From NCBI GenBank assembly GCA_025361205.1, contig JANYAS010000156.1:1-64000 (forward strand): DNA of 64,000 nucleotides, read 5' to 3'. The notes beneath the pieces were generated by a model. That model did not search any database. It was given only the letters and a program-made list of their open reading frames with translations, and was not told where the DNA came from. Below are positions 27,944 through 37,135 of the stretch, one piece after another; position 1 is the stretch's first letter, and the number at the start of each line of letters is the position of its first letter. Origin of the DNA: Holophagaceae bacterium (GTDB taxonomy: Bacteria; Acidobacteriota; Holophagae; Holophagales; Holophagaceae). The position numbers and the translations under genes were made by a program.

Positions 27944-28063
27944 CGGCAGACTCCTTTTAATCCGACTCAGGCATTCCCTTGTTCAGGCCGGAGAACCCTT
28001 CATCTTAAGGGCCTTCCGGACCATCAGGGAAGGATGCAGAACCACCGAAAGAAAGAAGGATTG

Positions 28064-28125
28064 GCCACGGATGAACACGGATGAAAAAGGATTCTGATCT
28101 TTGTTCATCCGTGTTCATCCGTGGC
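28064..28125. repeat. Intergenic inverted repeat, GATGAACAC units
   Basis: In the 193-base gap between yidD and the enlarged GlmS gene. The left arm 28064-28085 has GCCACGGATGAACACGGATG; the right arm 28102-28125 has its inverse (TTCATCCGTGTTCATCCGTG). The spacer is 16 bases, so RNA from either strand would form a stem of about 22 pairs. Another arm of this family lies at 21164-21182. Confidence 0.9.
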
Positions 28126-28136
28126 AAGAGACCTGT

Positions 28137-28433
28137 TCAAGGTACCGGATCGGTTCCGCCATTCGTCAATGGCGAGCAGCGGAGCAGCCGCCAGGTGGTG
28201 AGCAGGCCGCCGCGCAGGGTGCCGTATTTCTGGATACAGCCCAGGCCGTAGTGGCTGCAGGTGGGGGTGAACTTGCACTGGGTGGGGAGGTGGCTCGAAA
28301 GGGTCGCCTGGTAGGTCCGGATGGCGCCCCGGCACACCCAGGCCGTGGGCTGGAAACGGACGGGCAGGAAGGCCTCCAGCACCAGGAGCAGTCCCAGAGT
28401 CGCGAAGGGATGGGCCAGCAGCCAGTCGGCCAT
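28137..28433 (-). CDS. yidD: Membrane protein insertion efficiency factor YidD
   Basis: 98-residue YidD-family protein, a small membrane-associated helper of YidC-dependent insertion. An N-terminal hydrophobic stretch (HPFATLGLLLVLEAFLPV) is followed by the family core: IRTYQATLSSHL, CKFTPTCSHYGLGCI, then LRGGLLTTWRLLRCSPL and a C-terminal GGTDPVP, all at expected spacing with the three conserved cysteines. It is usually found by rpmH-rnpA-yidC, but here it follows ispG by a single base and is probably cotranscribed with it. Confidence 0.92.
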   Translation of the reverse strand: MADWLLAHPFATLGLLLVLEAFLPVRFQPTAWVCRGAIRTYQATLSSHLPTQCKFTPTCSHYGLGCIQKYGTLRGGLLTTWRLLRCSPLTNGGTDPVP

Positions 28434-28434
28434 C

Positions 28435-29544
28435 CTAAGCCTTGGCGGCGGCATCAGCCTCGGCCTTGACTTTGCGCGCCTCTTCCAGGAACGCGGGGAC
28501 CAGATCCTCCTCCTTTACCTTCCGGATGAGCTCACCCTTGCGGTAGATGAGCCCCTCGCCTGCGCCACCCGCCACGCCGAGGTCGGCATCTCGGGCCTCG
28601 CCCGGTCCATTCACCACGCAGCCCATAACGGCGTAGGTGATGTTCTCGTGGTTGATCAGCTTGAGGCCTTCCTCGATCTCGTTCGCCACGCGGTTGAGGT
28701 CGATCTGCACGCGGCCGCAGCTGGGGCAGCTCACCATGCGGAAGCCGCCGGACCGCAGGGCCAGGGCGCGCAGCATCTCATGGCCCACGCGGCACTCGTC
28801 CTCGCCTTCGCCGGTGAGGGACACGCGAACGGTGTCACCGATGCCCTCGGCCAGGAGGATGCCCATGCCCACGCTGGAGCGGATGGTGCCGCCGAAAGGC
28901 GTTCCAGCCTCGGTAATTCCAAGGTGAAAGGGGTAGTCCACCTGCTTCGCCAGCAGGCGGTAGGCCTGCACGGTGCGGACCACGTCGCTGGCCTTGAGGC
29001 TGATCTTGATGTCGCGAAAGCCCTCGCGCTCCAGTACCTCGATGTGGCGCAGGGCGCTCTCCACCATGGCCTCGGGCGTGGCGGTGCCGAACTTTTCCAG
29101 CAGGTCCTTCTCGAGGCTGCCGCCGTTCACGCCGATACGGATGGGGATGCCCAGGGCTCCGGCCTTGTCCACCACGGCCTTCACGCGATCCTGGCCGCCG
29201 ATGTTGCCGGGATTGATGCGCAGGCAGGCGGCGCCGCCATCTGCAGCCACCAGGGCCAGGCGGTAATCGAAGTGGATATCGGCCACCACAGGGATGGGGC
29301 TGCGGTCGCAGATTTCGTGGAAGACCTCGCCCGCCTTCTTGGTGGGAACGCTCACCCGCACGATCTCGCAGCCGGCGTTGGCGTAGGCGTAGATCTGGTT
29401 GATGGTGGCGTCCACGTCCCGGGTGTCCGTCTTGGTCATGCTCTGGACGGAGATGGGTGCGTCCCCGCCCACGGCAACCTTGCCCACCAGAATCTGACGG
29501 GTCCGGCGGCGGGGTGCGAGGGGCTGGAGTTCCTGATCGGACAT
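28435..29544 (-). CDS. ispG: 4-hydroxy-3-methylbut-2-enyl-diphosphate synthase
   Basis: 369-residue IspG (GcpE), the [4Fe-4S] enzyme that turns methylerythritol cyclodiphosphate into HMBPP in the non-mevalonate isoprenoid pathway. The TIM-barrel part carries SVQSMTKTDTRDVDAT, VADIHFDYRLAL and LRINPGNIGG; the C-terminal ferredoxin-like part carries the cluster ligands in SCPSCGR and MGCVVNGPGEA. The usual length supports a complete gene. ATG 29544; yidD follows downstream. Confidence 0.97.
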   Translation of the reverse strand: MSDQELQPLAPRRRTRQILVGKVAVGGDAPISVQSMTKTDTRDVDATINQIYAYANAGCEIVRVSVPTKKAGEVFHEICDRSPIPVVADIHFDYRLALVAADGGAACLRINPGNIGGQDRVKAVVDKAGALGIPIRIGVNGGSLEKDLLEKFGTATPEAMVESALRHIEVLEREGFRDIKISLKASDVVRTVQAYRLLAKQVDYPFHLGITEAGTPFGGTIRSSVGMGILLAEGIGDTVRVSLTGEGEDECRVGHEMLRALALRSGGFRMVSCPSCGRVQIDLNRVANEIEEGLKLINHENITYAVMGCVVNGPGEARDADLGVAGGAGEGLIYRKGELIRKVKEEDLVPAFLEEARKVKAEADAAAKA

Positions 29545-29597
29545 GGGGCCTCAATCAAAGATGCCAGTTTACCCGTCAATGCAGCAGTCGGTACACA

Positions 29598-29623
29598 TCG
29601 CGCGGCCCCTAAGGGCCGCGCGC
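29598..29623. terminator. GC-rich hairpin downstream of flgE
   Basis: A perfect inverted repeat, CGCGCGGCCC-CTAA-GGGCCGCGCG, lies between ispG and the end of the flagellar operon. It could terminate the flagellar transcript (minus strand), but no U-run follows, so intrinsic termination is uncertain. Confidence 0.5.
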
Positions 29624-29645
29624 GGGGTCAGAGTGGGCTTAGGGG

Positions 29646-29746
29646 CCGTTACGGAATAACCTTGGATGAATTCGCCATTCCGTTACGGCCCCTTATGCCG
29701 TTCACGCCATTTTCGAGAAGGGTTGTTTTATTACGACGGCCTACTG
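29646..29746. repeat. 101-bp repeat element, copy 1
   Basis: Aligns without gaps to 45970-46070 with roughly 15 differences over 101 positions. Internal arms GGGGCCGTTACGGAAT (29642-29657, starting just outside) and ATTCCGTTACGGCCCC pair almost perfectly, and GGTTGTTTTATT is conserved near the right end. The flgE stop codon (CTA on this strand, 29741-29743) lies inside it at the same offset as the stop of the small gene inside copy 2. Confidence 0.85.
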
Positions 29747-31048
29747 CTTGAGGTTGAGGGTCACCTGGAGCAGTTCGTCGGTGGTGGTGACGATCTTGGC
29801 GTTGGCCTGGTAGCCGCGCTGACTGACGATGAGTTTGGTGAACTCGGCGGCGACATCTACGTTGGAAAGCTCGAGGTTGGACCCGAGGATTCCGCCGCGG
29901 CCGCTCTGGTTCGCCACGCCGGTGGTGGGGGCGCCCGAGGCCAGGGTCTGGGTCCAGTGGTTGTTGCCCGACTGCTGGAGGCCGTTGACGTTGGTGAAGG
30001 ACGACATGGCCAACTGAGCCATGGGGAGGATCTGGCCATTGGTGAAGCTGCCTGAGACCAGGCCATTCTGGTCCACCGTGAGGTCCCTCAGGGTGCCGGC
30101 CGGGAATCCGTCCTGGGAACTGCTGAGGTTGTTGTTGGGCGAACTGAGGCCCGTGAAATTCTGGGTGCCGTCCACCGGATTGATGATGTTGAAGCTGATG
30201 TTGCTGCTGGTGCCGTTCAGCCAGGTGATGGACATCTGGGTGTTGCTTTTATTGGCCGCAGGCTGGCCGTTGAGGGTTTGGATGTTGCCGGTGCCGTTGA
30301 AATCGATGGTGCCTATGGCGGGCACGCTGGTGATGGTGGAGGGGGGAACCGCCGTGTCCGCCACGTCGTAGGTCCAGCTGTTGCTGCCGGCAACCTTGGT
30401 GTAGGTGACCATCAGGCTCTGAGCGTTGCCGAGGCTGTCATAGACCTGGATGGGGGTCTGAAAGGTGTCGGCCGGGATGGCCGGCGGACCCACCGAGCCC
30501 CCTTTGGCGGCCGCATTGAGGTTGACGCCCAGGCTGATGTTCTGGGTGGCCTGCGCGCCGGCGGTGGAGGAAGAAATCTGGATGGGGGCCACCGCGGTGT
30601 TGCTAAACACGCCGCTGACGCCCAGGGCATTGGTGCTGCGATTCCACCCCATGACGTTGGAGCCGTCACTGGCCACGAGGAAGCCGTTGCTGTTGCGGGT
30701 GAAATTGCCGGCGCGGCTGTAGACCTGGCCTCCACCTGGGGTTTGCAGCGTGAAGAAGCCGTTGCCCTGGATGGCCATGTCCAGGGCGTTGCCCGTGGAC
30801 TGGAAGGATGACTGGGAGAAGTCCTGGTTCACGGAGTTGGTCTGCACCCCCAGGCCAAACTGGATGGGATTCCCGTTGCCCTGGGTGGCCATGGCTCCGG
30901 CCGAGCTGAAGATGTCACGAAAGGTCGAACTGGAGCCCTTGAAGCCCACCGTGTTGATGTTCGACAAGTTGTTGCCGATCACATTCAGGGCGCTGGCGTT
31001 GGTGCTGAGGCCCGAAAGGCCGGAGTAGAAGGCGGAGTAGAGGCTCAT
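29741..31048 (-). CDS. flgE: Flagellar hook protein FlgE
   Basis: 435-residue structural subunit of the hook, exported through the flagellar type III system and polymerised under the FlgD cap. The rod-type N-terminus SLYSAFYSGLSGLSTNASAL with LNVIGNNLSNINTVGFKGS and the C-terminal VDVAAEFTKLIVSQRGYQAN are the paired coiled-coil ends of rod/hook proteins. The middle (FlgE D1/D2) has DMAIQGNGFFTLQTPGG. It is the last gene of the operon. The stop lies within a repeat shared with another locus. Confidence 0.95.
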   Translation of the reverse strand: MSLYSAFYSGLSGLSTNASALNVIGNNLSNINTVGFKGSSSTFRDIFSSAGAMATQGNGNPIQFGLGVQTNSVNQDFSQSSFQSTGNALDMAIQGNGFFTLQTPGGGQVYSRAGNFTRNSNGFLVASDGSNVMGWNRSTNALGVSGVFSNTAVAPIQISSSTAGAQATQNISLGVNLNAAAKGGSVGPPAIPADTFQTPIQVYDSLGNAQSLMVTYTKVAGSNSWTYDVADTAVPPSTITSVPAIGTIDFNGTGNIQTLNGQPAANKSNTQMSITWLNGTSSNISFNIINPVDGTQNFTGLSSPNNNLSSSQDGFPAGTLRDLTVDQNGLVSGSFTNGQILPMAQLAMSSFTNVNGLQQSGNNHWTQTLASGAPTTGVANQSGRGGILGSNLELSNVDVAAEFTKLIVSQRGYQANAKIVTTTDELLQVTLNLKQ

Positions 31049-31078
31049 GAGAGCTCCTTGGGGTGAGAGTGGACGGGA

Positions 31079-31738
31079 TCAGGCGGAAATTTCGAGGACA
31101 TCGGCCAAGGAGAAAATGTTGCTTCCGGAAGCGAGGTAGATACCGCCGCCCTTGAAGGTCACGGCGTCCACTTTCATGCTCAGGCTCGTTTTGAAGGCCG
31201 CGGCCTTGCCGTCATCGGCAATGGCGCTCACGCCCACCGTGTAGGCCCCGTCGGGCAGGGTGGCTCCGTTGGTGCCCTTGCCGTCCCAGGTCAGCGCTGT
31301 CGCGCCGCGATTCAGGTGTCCCTGGGGCAAGGTGGCGACCACATTTCCGACGGAATCCTTCACGGTGAGAGTGACGGTTGCAGCCGCTCCCAATTCGAGG
31401 TTCATGGAGGCGGTACCGGATTTCAGGTTGAACCCCGAGCCGTCTACCTTTACGGTCTTGCCCACCAGGCTGGCGGTCTGGGCCTGGAAGAGGCCCGCGG
31501 TCTGAGTCTGCAGCCCGGTAAGCAGCGTATTGGTCTGCTGGGCTTGCTCCAGGCTGGAAAAGCTGGTCAGCTGCTGGACCATCTGGGCAGGATCCTGCCC
31601 GGCGCCAGTGGGGTCCTGGTTCTTGAGCTGGGCCACCAACAGCTTAAGGAAGCCGTCCTTATCAATGGCGTTCTTTGCGGTCGCCGGGGTGGCGGTGGTG
31701 GCCGTGGCTGTGGCCGTACTGATCATGCCGGTTTCCAT
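31079..31738 (-). CDS. flgD: Hook assembly (cap) protein FlgD
   Basis: 219-residue hook cap/scaffold. The N-terminal export segment holds IDKDGFLKLLVAQLKNQDPT, the signature of FlgD, followed by DPAQMVQQLTSFSSLEQ. The C-terminal half has the FlgD Ig/Tudor-like part with VTLTVKDSVGNVVATL and LTWDGKGTNGATLPDGAY. It sits between fliK and flgE, the standard location. Confidence 0.95.
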   Translation of the reverse strand: METGMISTATATATTATPATAKNAIDKDGFLKLLVAQLKNQDPTGAGQDPAQMVQQLTSFSSLEQAQQTNTLLTGLQTQTAGLFQAQTASLVGKTVKVDGSGFNLKSGTASMNLELGAAATVTLTVKDSVGNVVATLPQGHLNRGATALTWDGKGTNGATLPDGAYTVGVSAIADDGKAAAFKTSLSMKVDAVTFKGGGIYLASGSNIFSLADVLEISA

Positions 31739-31778
31739 AGGGTCCTCCAGGGTTGGGACAGAACACGAAGCGTGCCGA

Positions 31779-33962
31779 TCATGCGTAGAGCTCGACGTGG
31801 TGGGCGTTCAGGATGGGCGTAGGGATGGCCGCGGGTGCTTCTTGCCGAGCGGGCATCGCGTTCGCCTCAGGGCGTTCGCGGAAGCTCGGGGTTGAAGGCG
31901 CCTCCTGGAAGGGGCGGTGGCCCTGCTGCAGATCAAAACTGCCCAGATGGAGTCCCTGGTCCTTCAGGGCCAGCTCCAGGTAAGAGCGTCCTTCCGCGAC
32001 CGCCTTGACAGAGGCCGGTTCCATGATCCACAGGCGGGCGTGGACCTCGCCTCCTTCCACCTTGAGATGGATGGTGATTTGTCCGAGCGCTTCGGGATGG
32101 AGTTGCAGCTGCGCTTCCTGGGCACCCGACTTCAGCATCCAGCGCAGACCTCCCACCACTTGAACCACAGCGGCAGAAGGTGGCGCGGCTGCCAATGGGG
32201 GCGGGACCGCCGTTGGCGATGCGGCCCCCGTCGCCCTGGGGATGGCATTCAGCGCTGCCAGGGACGTTCCATCCGAGGCATGAGGAAGAATGGGCTGCGT
32301 CTCAGGCGTGGACTTCTCGGCCAAGGCTTCGGGTGCCGAGGGGGCGGAGGGGGAGGAGGACAGCTGGGACAGGCTCTGGACGGCGGGTTCTTCGGTGGCG
32401 GCTGGATGCGTCTGAGGTGAGGGTGCCTTCGCCGGGATCTGGAGTGGTTCCCGAAAGGGGATCGGGGCCTCGATCCCCTTCGTGACCTTCTCCGCAGGAA
32501 GGGTCGGATCGACCTTCGCGGCATTGAGGTCAGCGGTCGGATGCTCGACCCTTGCCGCTTCCGTCAGGTTGGATCCAAGTTCGGCAAGGACTGCCTGGAC
32601 CATGGCCGGGGCCGAAGCAGGAATGGGATCGGTCCCGGGTGTCGGTACTGGGGCGGGCATCGGTACCGCAGCTGGCGGCGCTGAAAGGGATGCCAGCAAG
32701 GGAGCGCTCAGTGGGGTCGGGATCGGTTCAAATGCCATCGGTCGATGGGAGGCGGCAGGGGCGACGTCCCCCGGGTGGGCCAGGTTGTGCCAGCTGGAGG
32801 GGCTAGGCAGGGAGGGGGGAGCGGGGATCTCCAGAACCGCGCTCCACCCGGATCCCGCCCCTGGGCCGGGATGCGCTGGAGGGGCCGCACTCGGGCCAAC
32901 CGCAACGCCAGTGGCTTGGGGGCTCGAAGGGGCCGGCCCAGGTCCAGTCGCAGCCATCGGTGCGGGGGGGAGTGCTCCGGCAACCGGGATCAGGTTTTCA
33001 GGGTCGCCCAGGACCCTGGCCTGGAGGCCAACCTGCAGTGGGGCCGCTGGGACGGGGGGGGCAGAGGGTTTCCCGGGATCCATCCTGGGAACGGGCCGAG
33101 GAGCAGGGCTTTGGATCGTCGTGTGCATCTCCGGCACGGGAGTCGGAGTCGCTGCCGGTGAAGCCGGGTCGCGAGGGGCTGGTGCGGGCTCCCCTTCGGC
33201 CTCCGGGCGGGGTGCCAAGCGGGTCTCGTCCCCGGGGCCGGGGGGGGTGGTTGCCGAGGGAGAGACCAGAGGTATTGCCGACTGGGCCATGGTCGGCAAC
33301 GCCGATGGGGCCGGTGCCGCCACGTCCAGGGATGGGGCCGCGACCTGGGAGGGGGGGACCGCCGTGCCAGCCGGGATCGGGGTTCCTTCCAGGTGCGAGG
33401 GGAGCGCCGTGGGCCCAGCGGTGGCTCCAGGGGCACCTTGGGGCCCTTGGATGACCAGGAGGGGAGCCCCGGAGGTGGTGAGGGTGATGGCGATGGGCAG
33501 GGGGCCGCCCTGCCCGGGCAGGTCCCGTTTCGGAAGGGAGGGGGCAGGCTGGGTTGGGAGCGGGACCTCCGAAGGGGACGCGGTAGATGGGGTGGAAGCG
33601 GGTGGGTTGGGGAGTGCGTTCCCCTGCGGCTCCGCCGCTACGGGGGCCGGACTCCCTGGGATCGGTTGGGAGACCACGGGGGTCGCCGGGGGTGGGGCGA
33701 GCGAGGTCATCAGGTCGTTGGGGGCATCGGAAGGCTTGGGTTCCGGTCGTTTGGCCGTGGGGCGTTCCCGGGTCATTTTGGCCGACCGACCCGCGGAGGC
33801 TGTGGAGGCTGCGGGGACCACTGGTGCCGCCGAGGGCTGGCTGAATCGGGCTACCAAACCTGCGAATCGGCCATCGGAGCTATCAGGGATCTTGGTCTCC
33901 AACCGCTCCGCCAGGGGCCGATCAGAGATCGCCAGGACGGTGGTTGGGCTGGCTGAAGGCAC
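31779..33962 (-). CDS. fliK: Hook-length control protein FliK
   Basis: 727-residue, Pro/Ala/Ser-rich molecular ruler, much longer than the 400-residue Salmonella protein; most of residues 60-580 is low complexity. The conserved C-terminal Flg_hook domain lies at about 600-690 with QEAQLQLHPEALGQITIHLK and VEGGEVHARLW. It measures hook length and switches the export gate to late substrates. It starts at GTG 33962 with GAGG five bases upstream. The plus strand is also open here because of base composition, which is not evidence for a gene. Confidence 0.9.
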   Translation of the reverse strand: MPSASPTTVLAISDRPLAERLETKIPDSSDGRFAGLVARFSQPSAAPVVPAASTASAGRSAKMTRERPTAKRPEPKPSDAPNDLMTSLAPPPATPVVSQPIPGSPAPVAAEPQGNALPNPPASTPSTASPSEVPLPTQPAPSLPKRDLPGQGGPLPIAITLTTSGAPLLVIQGPQGAPGATAGPTALPSHLEGTPIPAGTAVPPSQVAAPSLDVAAPAPSALPTMAQSAIPLVSPSATTPPGPGDETRLAPRPEAEGEPAPAPRDPASPAATPTPVPEMHTTIQSPAPRPVPRMDPGKPSAPPVPAAPLQVGLQARVLGDPENLIPVAGALPPAPMAATGPGPAPSSPQATGVAVGPSAAPPAHPGPGAGSGWSAVLEIPAPPSLPSPSSWHNLAHPGDVAPAASHRPMAFEPIPTPLSAPLLASLSAPPAAVPMPAPVPTPGTDPIPASAPAMVQAVLAELGSNLTEAARVEHPTADLNAAKVDPTLPAEKVTKGIEAPIPFREPLQIPAKAPSPQTHPAATEEPAVQSLSQLSSSPSAPSAPEALAEKSTPETQPILPHASDGTSLAALNAIPRATGAASPTAVPPPLAAAPPSAAVVQVVGGLRWMLKSGAQEAQLQLHPEALGQITIHLKVEGGEVHARLWIMEPASVKAVAEGRSYLELALKDQGLHLGSFDLQQGHRPFQEAPSTPSFRERPEANAMPARQEAPAAIPTPILNAHHVELYA

Positions 33963-34036
33963 GGGAACCTCGCATCCGAATCATCCGGATAAGTTCCCAG
34001 GGCCAGGACCGTGCCGAGGTCGTTAGGCAGAAAGGT

Positions 34037-34582
34037 TCAGGCTGCCGGATCCTTGGGCCTCGACATCCCCACCCGTTCGGAGAGGCGCCCCGCCAGCTTG
34101 GCGTCCAGGGGGGCCAGCTGGTCCATCAGCTTCCCGGCCTTTTTGGGCGTCATGCCCGCCAGCAGCGCCACGGCGACTTCCATGTTCTGGGCCGCGAGCT
34201 CCTTCATGGCCTGGGCCCCGGCGGTGGGGTCCATGGCCTCGTAGGTGCGGATGATCTGCGGATCGATGGCGGGCCGGACCTTCAGGTTCTCCACCCTCGC
34301 CAGGGCTTCCTGGACGGCCTTCTCCCGGGCTGCCATCTCGCCCCGATCCTTGTCGAGGGTGGCCTGGAGGGTCGTGAGGCGCTGTTCCAGCTGTCGCAGC
34401 TCCGCCTCCTTCTGGGCGAGGGCCTTTTCCCGGTTCTGGAGCCGGGAGGCCAGATCGGCGACCTTCACCCCTTCGGCGGCAGCCGCCTTGTTTTCGCCCT
34501 TGGGTTCCTGGGCCGATAGCCAAAGGACGCCCGCGGACAGCGCCACGGGCGCCGAGATCCAAAGCAGGTAGCGGGCATTCAT
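34037..34582 (-). CDS. motE: MotE-like flagellar protein with MgtE-N fold
   Basis: 181-residue protein: a signal anchor (LLWISAPVALSAGVLWL), a long coiled coil (residues about 40-105, SRLQNREKALAQKEAELRQL) and a C-terminal MgtE-N-like helical domain with YEAMDPTAGAQAMKELAAQN and LAGMTPKKAGKLMDQL. This is the layout of MotE-family chaperones that support the flagellar stator component MotC in alphaproteobacteria and of related proteins encoded after fliJ elsewhere. The stator link is by family only. Confidence 0.75.
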   Translation of the reverse strand: MNARYLLWISAPVALSAGVLWLSAQEPKGENKAAAAEGVKVADLASRLQNREKALAQKEAELRQLEQRLTTLQATLDKDRGEMAAREKAVQEALARVENLKVRPAIDPQIIRTYEAMDPTAGAQAMKELAAQNMEVAVALLAGMTPKKAGKLMDQLAPLDAKLAGRLSERVGMSRPKDPAA

Positions 34583-34590
34583 GGGTACTC

Positions 34591-35046
34591 CTACTGATCT
34601 GCGCTGGGTCGGTGGTGGCGCAGGACTGCCAGTTCGTCCATTTCCAGGGCCTCGCGGAGCTGCTGCTCCTTCGCGTGCTGGAGGGCCCGGCGCTCCTTGA
34701 GGCGGACGAGCATCAGGTGGTTCCGGTGGGCGAGGGTGAGGGCTTCCCGCAGGACGGCGACCTGGGCGGAGGCCACGCGGAGCTGCTCGAAGGCTTCGAT
34801 CTGACGGCGCTCCAGGACGACCAGGAAGCGTTCACCGGCGCGCCAGAGGTCTAGATCGAGCGTCTGCCCCAAGGTGAGGCGACGGGCTTCGAAGATGGCG
34901 TTGCGCTGCGCGGCCAGCGCCTCAATATGGGCGCGGATGTCGCGCTCAGCCTGGAGGGCCCGGGCCAGGGCGCGCTGGGCTTCGCGTTCCAGGGCCTCCC
35001 GCAGTTTGCGCAGGGGTTCGAGGCGGAAGCGGAAGCGGGCGGCCAT
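34591..35046 (-). CDS. fliJ: Flagellar export chaperone FliJ
   Basis: 151-residue, almost entirely helical coiled-coil protein, starting ARFRFRLEPLRKLREALERE, the usual FliJ beginning. FliJ is the central stalk of the FliI ATPase ring and couples it to FlhA. The ATG overlaps the fliI stop by one base, so the two are coupled. Sequence conservation in this family is low, and the call relies on position, length and pattern. Confidence 0.88.
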   Translation of the reverse strand: MAARFRFRLEPLRKLREALEREAQRALARALQAERDIRAHIEALAAQRNAIFEARRLTLGQTLDLDLWRAGERFLVVLERRQIEAFEQLRVASAQVAVLREALTLAHRNHLMLVRLKERRALQHAKEQQLREALEMDELAVLRHHRPSADQ

Positions 35047-36407
35047 CAGCTTTGGGTCTTCAGGAAGGGCGCCAGGTCGATGCCAAAGATCTGGCCCATG
35101 GCCAACATAGCCTGGTGATGGTCAGAGGATTCCGCCGTGGCCTGGCGAAGGAAGGTTTGAATGGCGGGCTGGAATTGGATGGCCTGGTCGATGGCGGTGC
35201 TGGAGCCCTTGGTGTAGGCGCCGATCTGGATCAGGTCCTCGGCATCCTGGTAGGTGGCCATCAGGTCGCGCAGCTTGCTGGCCAGCTGCTTCTGCTCCGG
35301 TGGCGCCAGGGCACTGAAGAGCCGCGAGAGGCTGGCGAGGATGTCGATGGCGGGGAAGTGGTTCTTCGCGCCCAATTTTCGGGACAGCACGACGTGGCCG
35401 TCCAGGATGCCGCGCACGGAATCGCTGATGGGCTCGTTCAGGTCATCGCCCTCCACCAGCACCGTGTAGATGCCGGTGATGGACCCCATGCCCTCGAAGG
35501 TGCCGGCTCGTTCCATGAGGCGGGGCAGGAGGGCGAACACGGAAGGGGTGTAGCCGCGGGAGCTGGGGGGCTCGCCGGCGCTGAGGCCCACTTCCCGCTG
35601 GGCCATGGCAAAGCGCGTGACACTGTCCATCATGAGCAGGACATCTTTGCCCTGGCGCATGAAGTACTCGGCCACGGTGGTGCCCGCCATGGCGCAGCGC
35701 AGGCGCAGCAGGGGCGTCTGGTCGCTGGTGGAGACCACTACCACGCTGCGGCGGAGGCCCTCCTCTCCTAGGTCGTTTTCGATGAACTCGCGGAGCTCGC
35801 GGCCCCGTTCCCCCACCAGCGTGATCACGTTCACTTCGGCCGAGGTGTTGCGCGCCACCATCCCCAGCAGGGTGGACTTGCCCACGCCCGAACCGGAGAA
35901 GATGCCCACCCGCTGGCCTTTGCCCAGGGTGAGCAGGCCATCGATGGCCCGGACGCCGGTGGATAGCACCTGATCGATGCGCTTCCGCCGCATGGGGTTG
36001 GGGGGCGGGCCCTGGAGGGGCAGGTGGGCCAGGGCCTCGATGGGGGGGCCGCCGTCCAGGGGCCGCCCCAAGGGATCGATCACGCGGCCCAGCAAAGCGT
36101 CCGAAACGGGCAGTTCAGACTGGTGCCCGGTGCCTTCCACCCACAGGCCGGGACGGATGCCTTCGGTCTCTTCGATGGGCATGAGCAGCACCCGGTGTCC
36201 GGCGAATCCCACCACTTCCGCGTGGATGAGGCGCGGCCGCCCGGAGGAGTCCGTGGCATGAATGAGCATCTGCTCGCCCACGGAACACTCCGGACCGGTG
36301 GATTCCACCACCAGGCCCACGACTTTGGTGACGCGACCCATCCAATCGCCCTTCGGCAGTCCACGGATATGGGCCGCGAGGAGGGTGGGATCGACGGCGG
36401 TCTTCAC
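35046..36407 (-). CDS. fliI: Flagellar export ATPase FliI
   Basis: 453-residue F1-beta-like ATPase that energises flagellar protein export. Walker A is GIFSGSGVGKSTLLGM (about residue 168-183), Walker B DVLLMMDSVTRFAMAQREVG, and the conserved EPPSSRGYTPSVFALLPRL follows. RAIDGLLTLGKGQRVG precedes the P-loop as in all members. It starts at a GTG overlapping the fliH stop by four bases (GTGA). Confidence 0.97.
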   Translation of the reverse strand: MKTAVDPTLLAAHIRGLPKGDWMGRVTKVVGLVVESTGPECSVGEQMLIHATDSSGRPRLIHAEVVGFAGHRVLLMPIEETEGIRPGLWVEGTGHQSELPVSDALLGRVIDPLGRPLDGGPPIEALAHLPLQGPPPNPMRRKRIDQVLSTGVRAIDGLLTLGKGQRVGIFSGSGVGKSTLLGMVARNTSAEVNVITLVGERGRELREFIENDLGEEGLRRSVVVVSTSDQTPLLRLRCAMAGTTVAEYFMRQGKDVLLMMDSVTRFAMAQREVGLSAGEPPSSRGYTPSVFALLPRLMERAGTFEGMGSITGIYTVLVEGDDLNEPISDSVRGILDGHVVLSRKLGAKNHFPAIDILASLSRLFSALAPPEQKQLASKLRDLMATYQDAEDLIQIGAYTKGSSTAIDQAIQFQPAIQTFLRQATAESSDHHQAMLAMGQIFGIDLAPFLKTQS

Positions 36408-37135
36408 GGCGCGTCGCCCTCTTGCATCCGGGCGATGAGCTGCATGAGGCGTTCGCGACGGCGCTCCAGGGTGCCGTTGAGGATGCCCTGGGGGGCCTCG
36501 ATCCGCAGGCTGCCGCGGGACAGACCGCTGTCGGCCGCCAGGGCCAAGCCGGGGTGGTCCACGAAATGGTCGCCCAGTTGTTCGAGATCGGCTGGATTGA
36601 GCAAGACCTGCATGGGCATCTCGCCCTCCCGGCGCCCCCGGGGCAGGGGAAAGGGCAGTTCCTCCAGAATCCGTTCCATGAGCGCCTTGACGGCGCCCGG
36701 CGTCTGTTCGATCTGCTGGACCGCGAGGTGTTCGCCAACGGCGAGGGCGAGGGCCACCAGTTCCTCGTCCAGGGCCTCTTTCAGGCTCAGCGAAACCGCA
36801 GCCAGCTCCGCCAGCTGTTCCTCCAGGCGCAGCATGTAGGACTTATACTGGCTTTCGCCGAAGGCGCGGCCTTCGGCCTCGCCGGAGGTGAAGCCCTCCT
36901 CGTAGGCCCGGCGGGCGACATCCTGGGCCTGCCGTTCCGCCTCCTGAAGCCGGTCCACGAGCCGCTGCTCGATGGGGACATTGGTCGCCTCCAGATCACC
37001 GAGTTCGGAGGCCACGGAATCGAGGCTGCCATCGAAGGCGCCGCGGGCCAGCACGGTATCGACGGGGAAATAGGGGAAGGCCTCCACGAGCGTGTTCTGG
37101 AGATCCTCGGCGCGAATGAACCCCTTACGTGACAT
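36404..37135 (-). CDS. fliH: Flagellar assembly protein FliH
   Basis: 243-residue stator-like partner of FliI. The N-terminus is MSRKGFIRAEDLQ; the central Ala/Glu-rich helix (AQDVARRAYEEGFTSGEAEG, with GxxxG-like spacing) and C-terminal E-type domain (LALAVGEHLAVQQIEQTPGA) fit FliH. The start at 37135 gives an 11-base overlap with the fliG end; the frame is open further upstream within fliG, but that is not used. Confidence 0.88.
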   Translation of the reverse strand: MSRKGFIRAEDLQNTLVEAFPYFPVDTVLARGAFDGSLDSVASELGDLEATNVPIEQRLVDRLQEAERQAQDVARRAYEEGFTSGEAEGRAFGESQYKSYMLRLEEQLAELAAVSLSLKEALDEELVALALAVGEHLAVQQIEQTPGAVKALMERILEELPFPLPRGRREGEMPMQVLLNPADLEQLGDHFVDHPGLALAADSGLSRGSLRIEAPQGILNGTLERRRERLMQLIARMQEGDAP

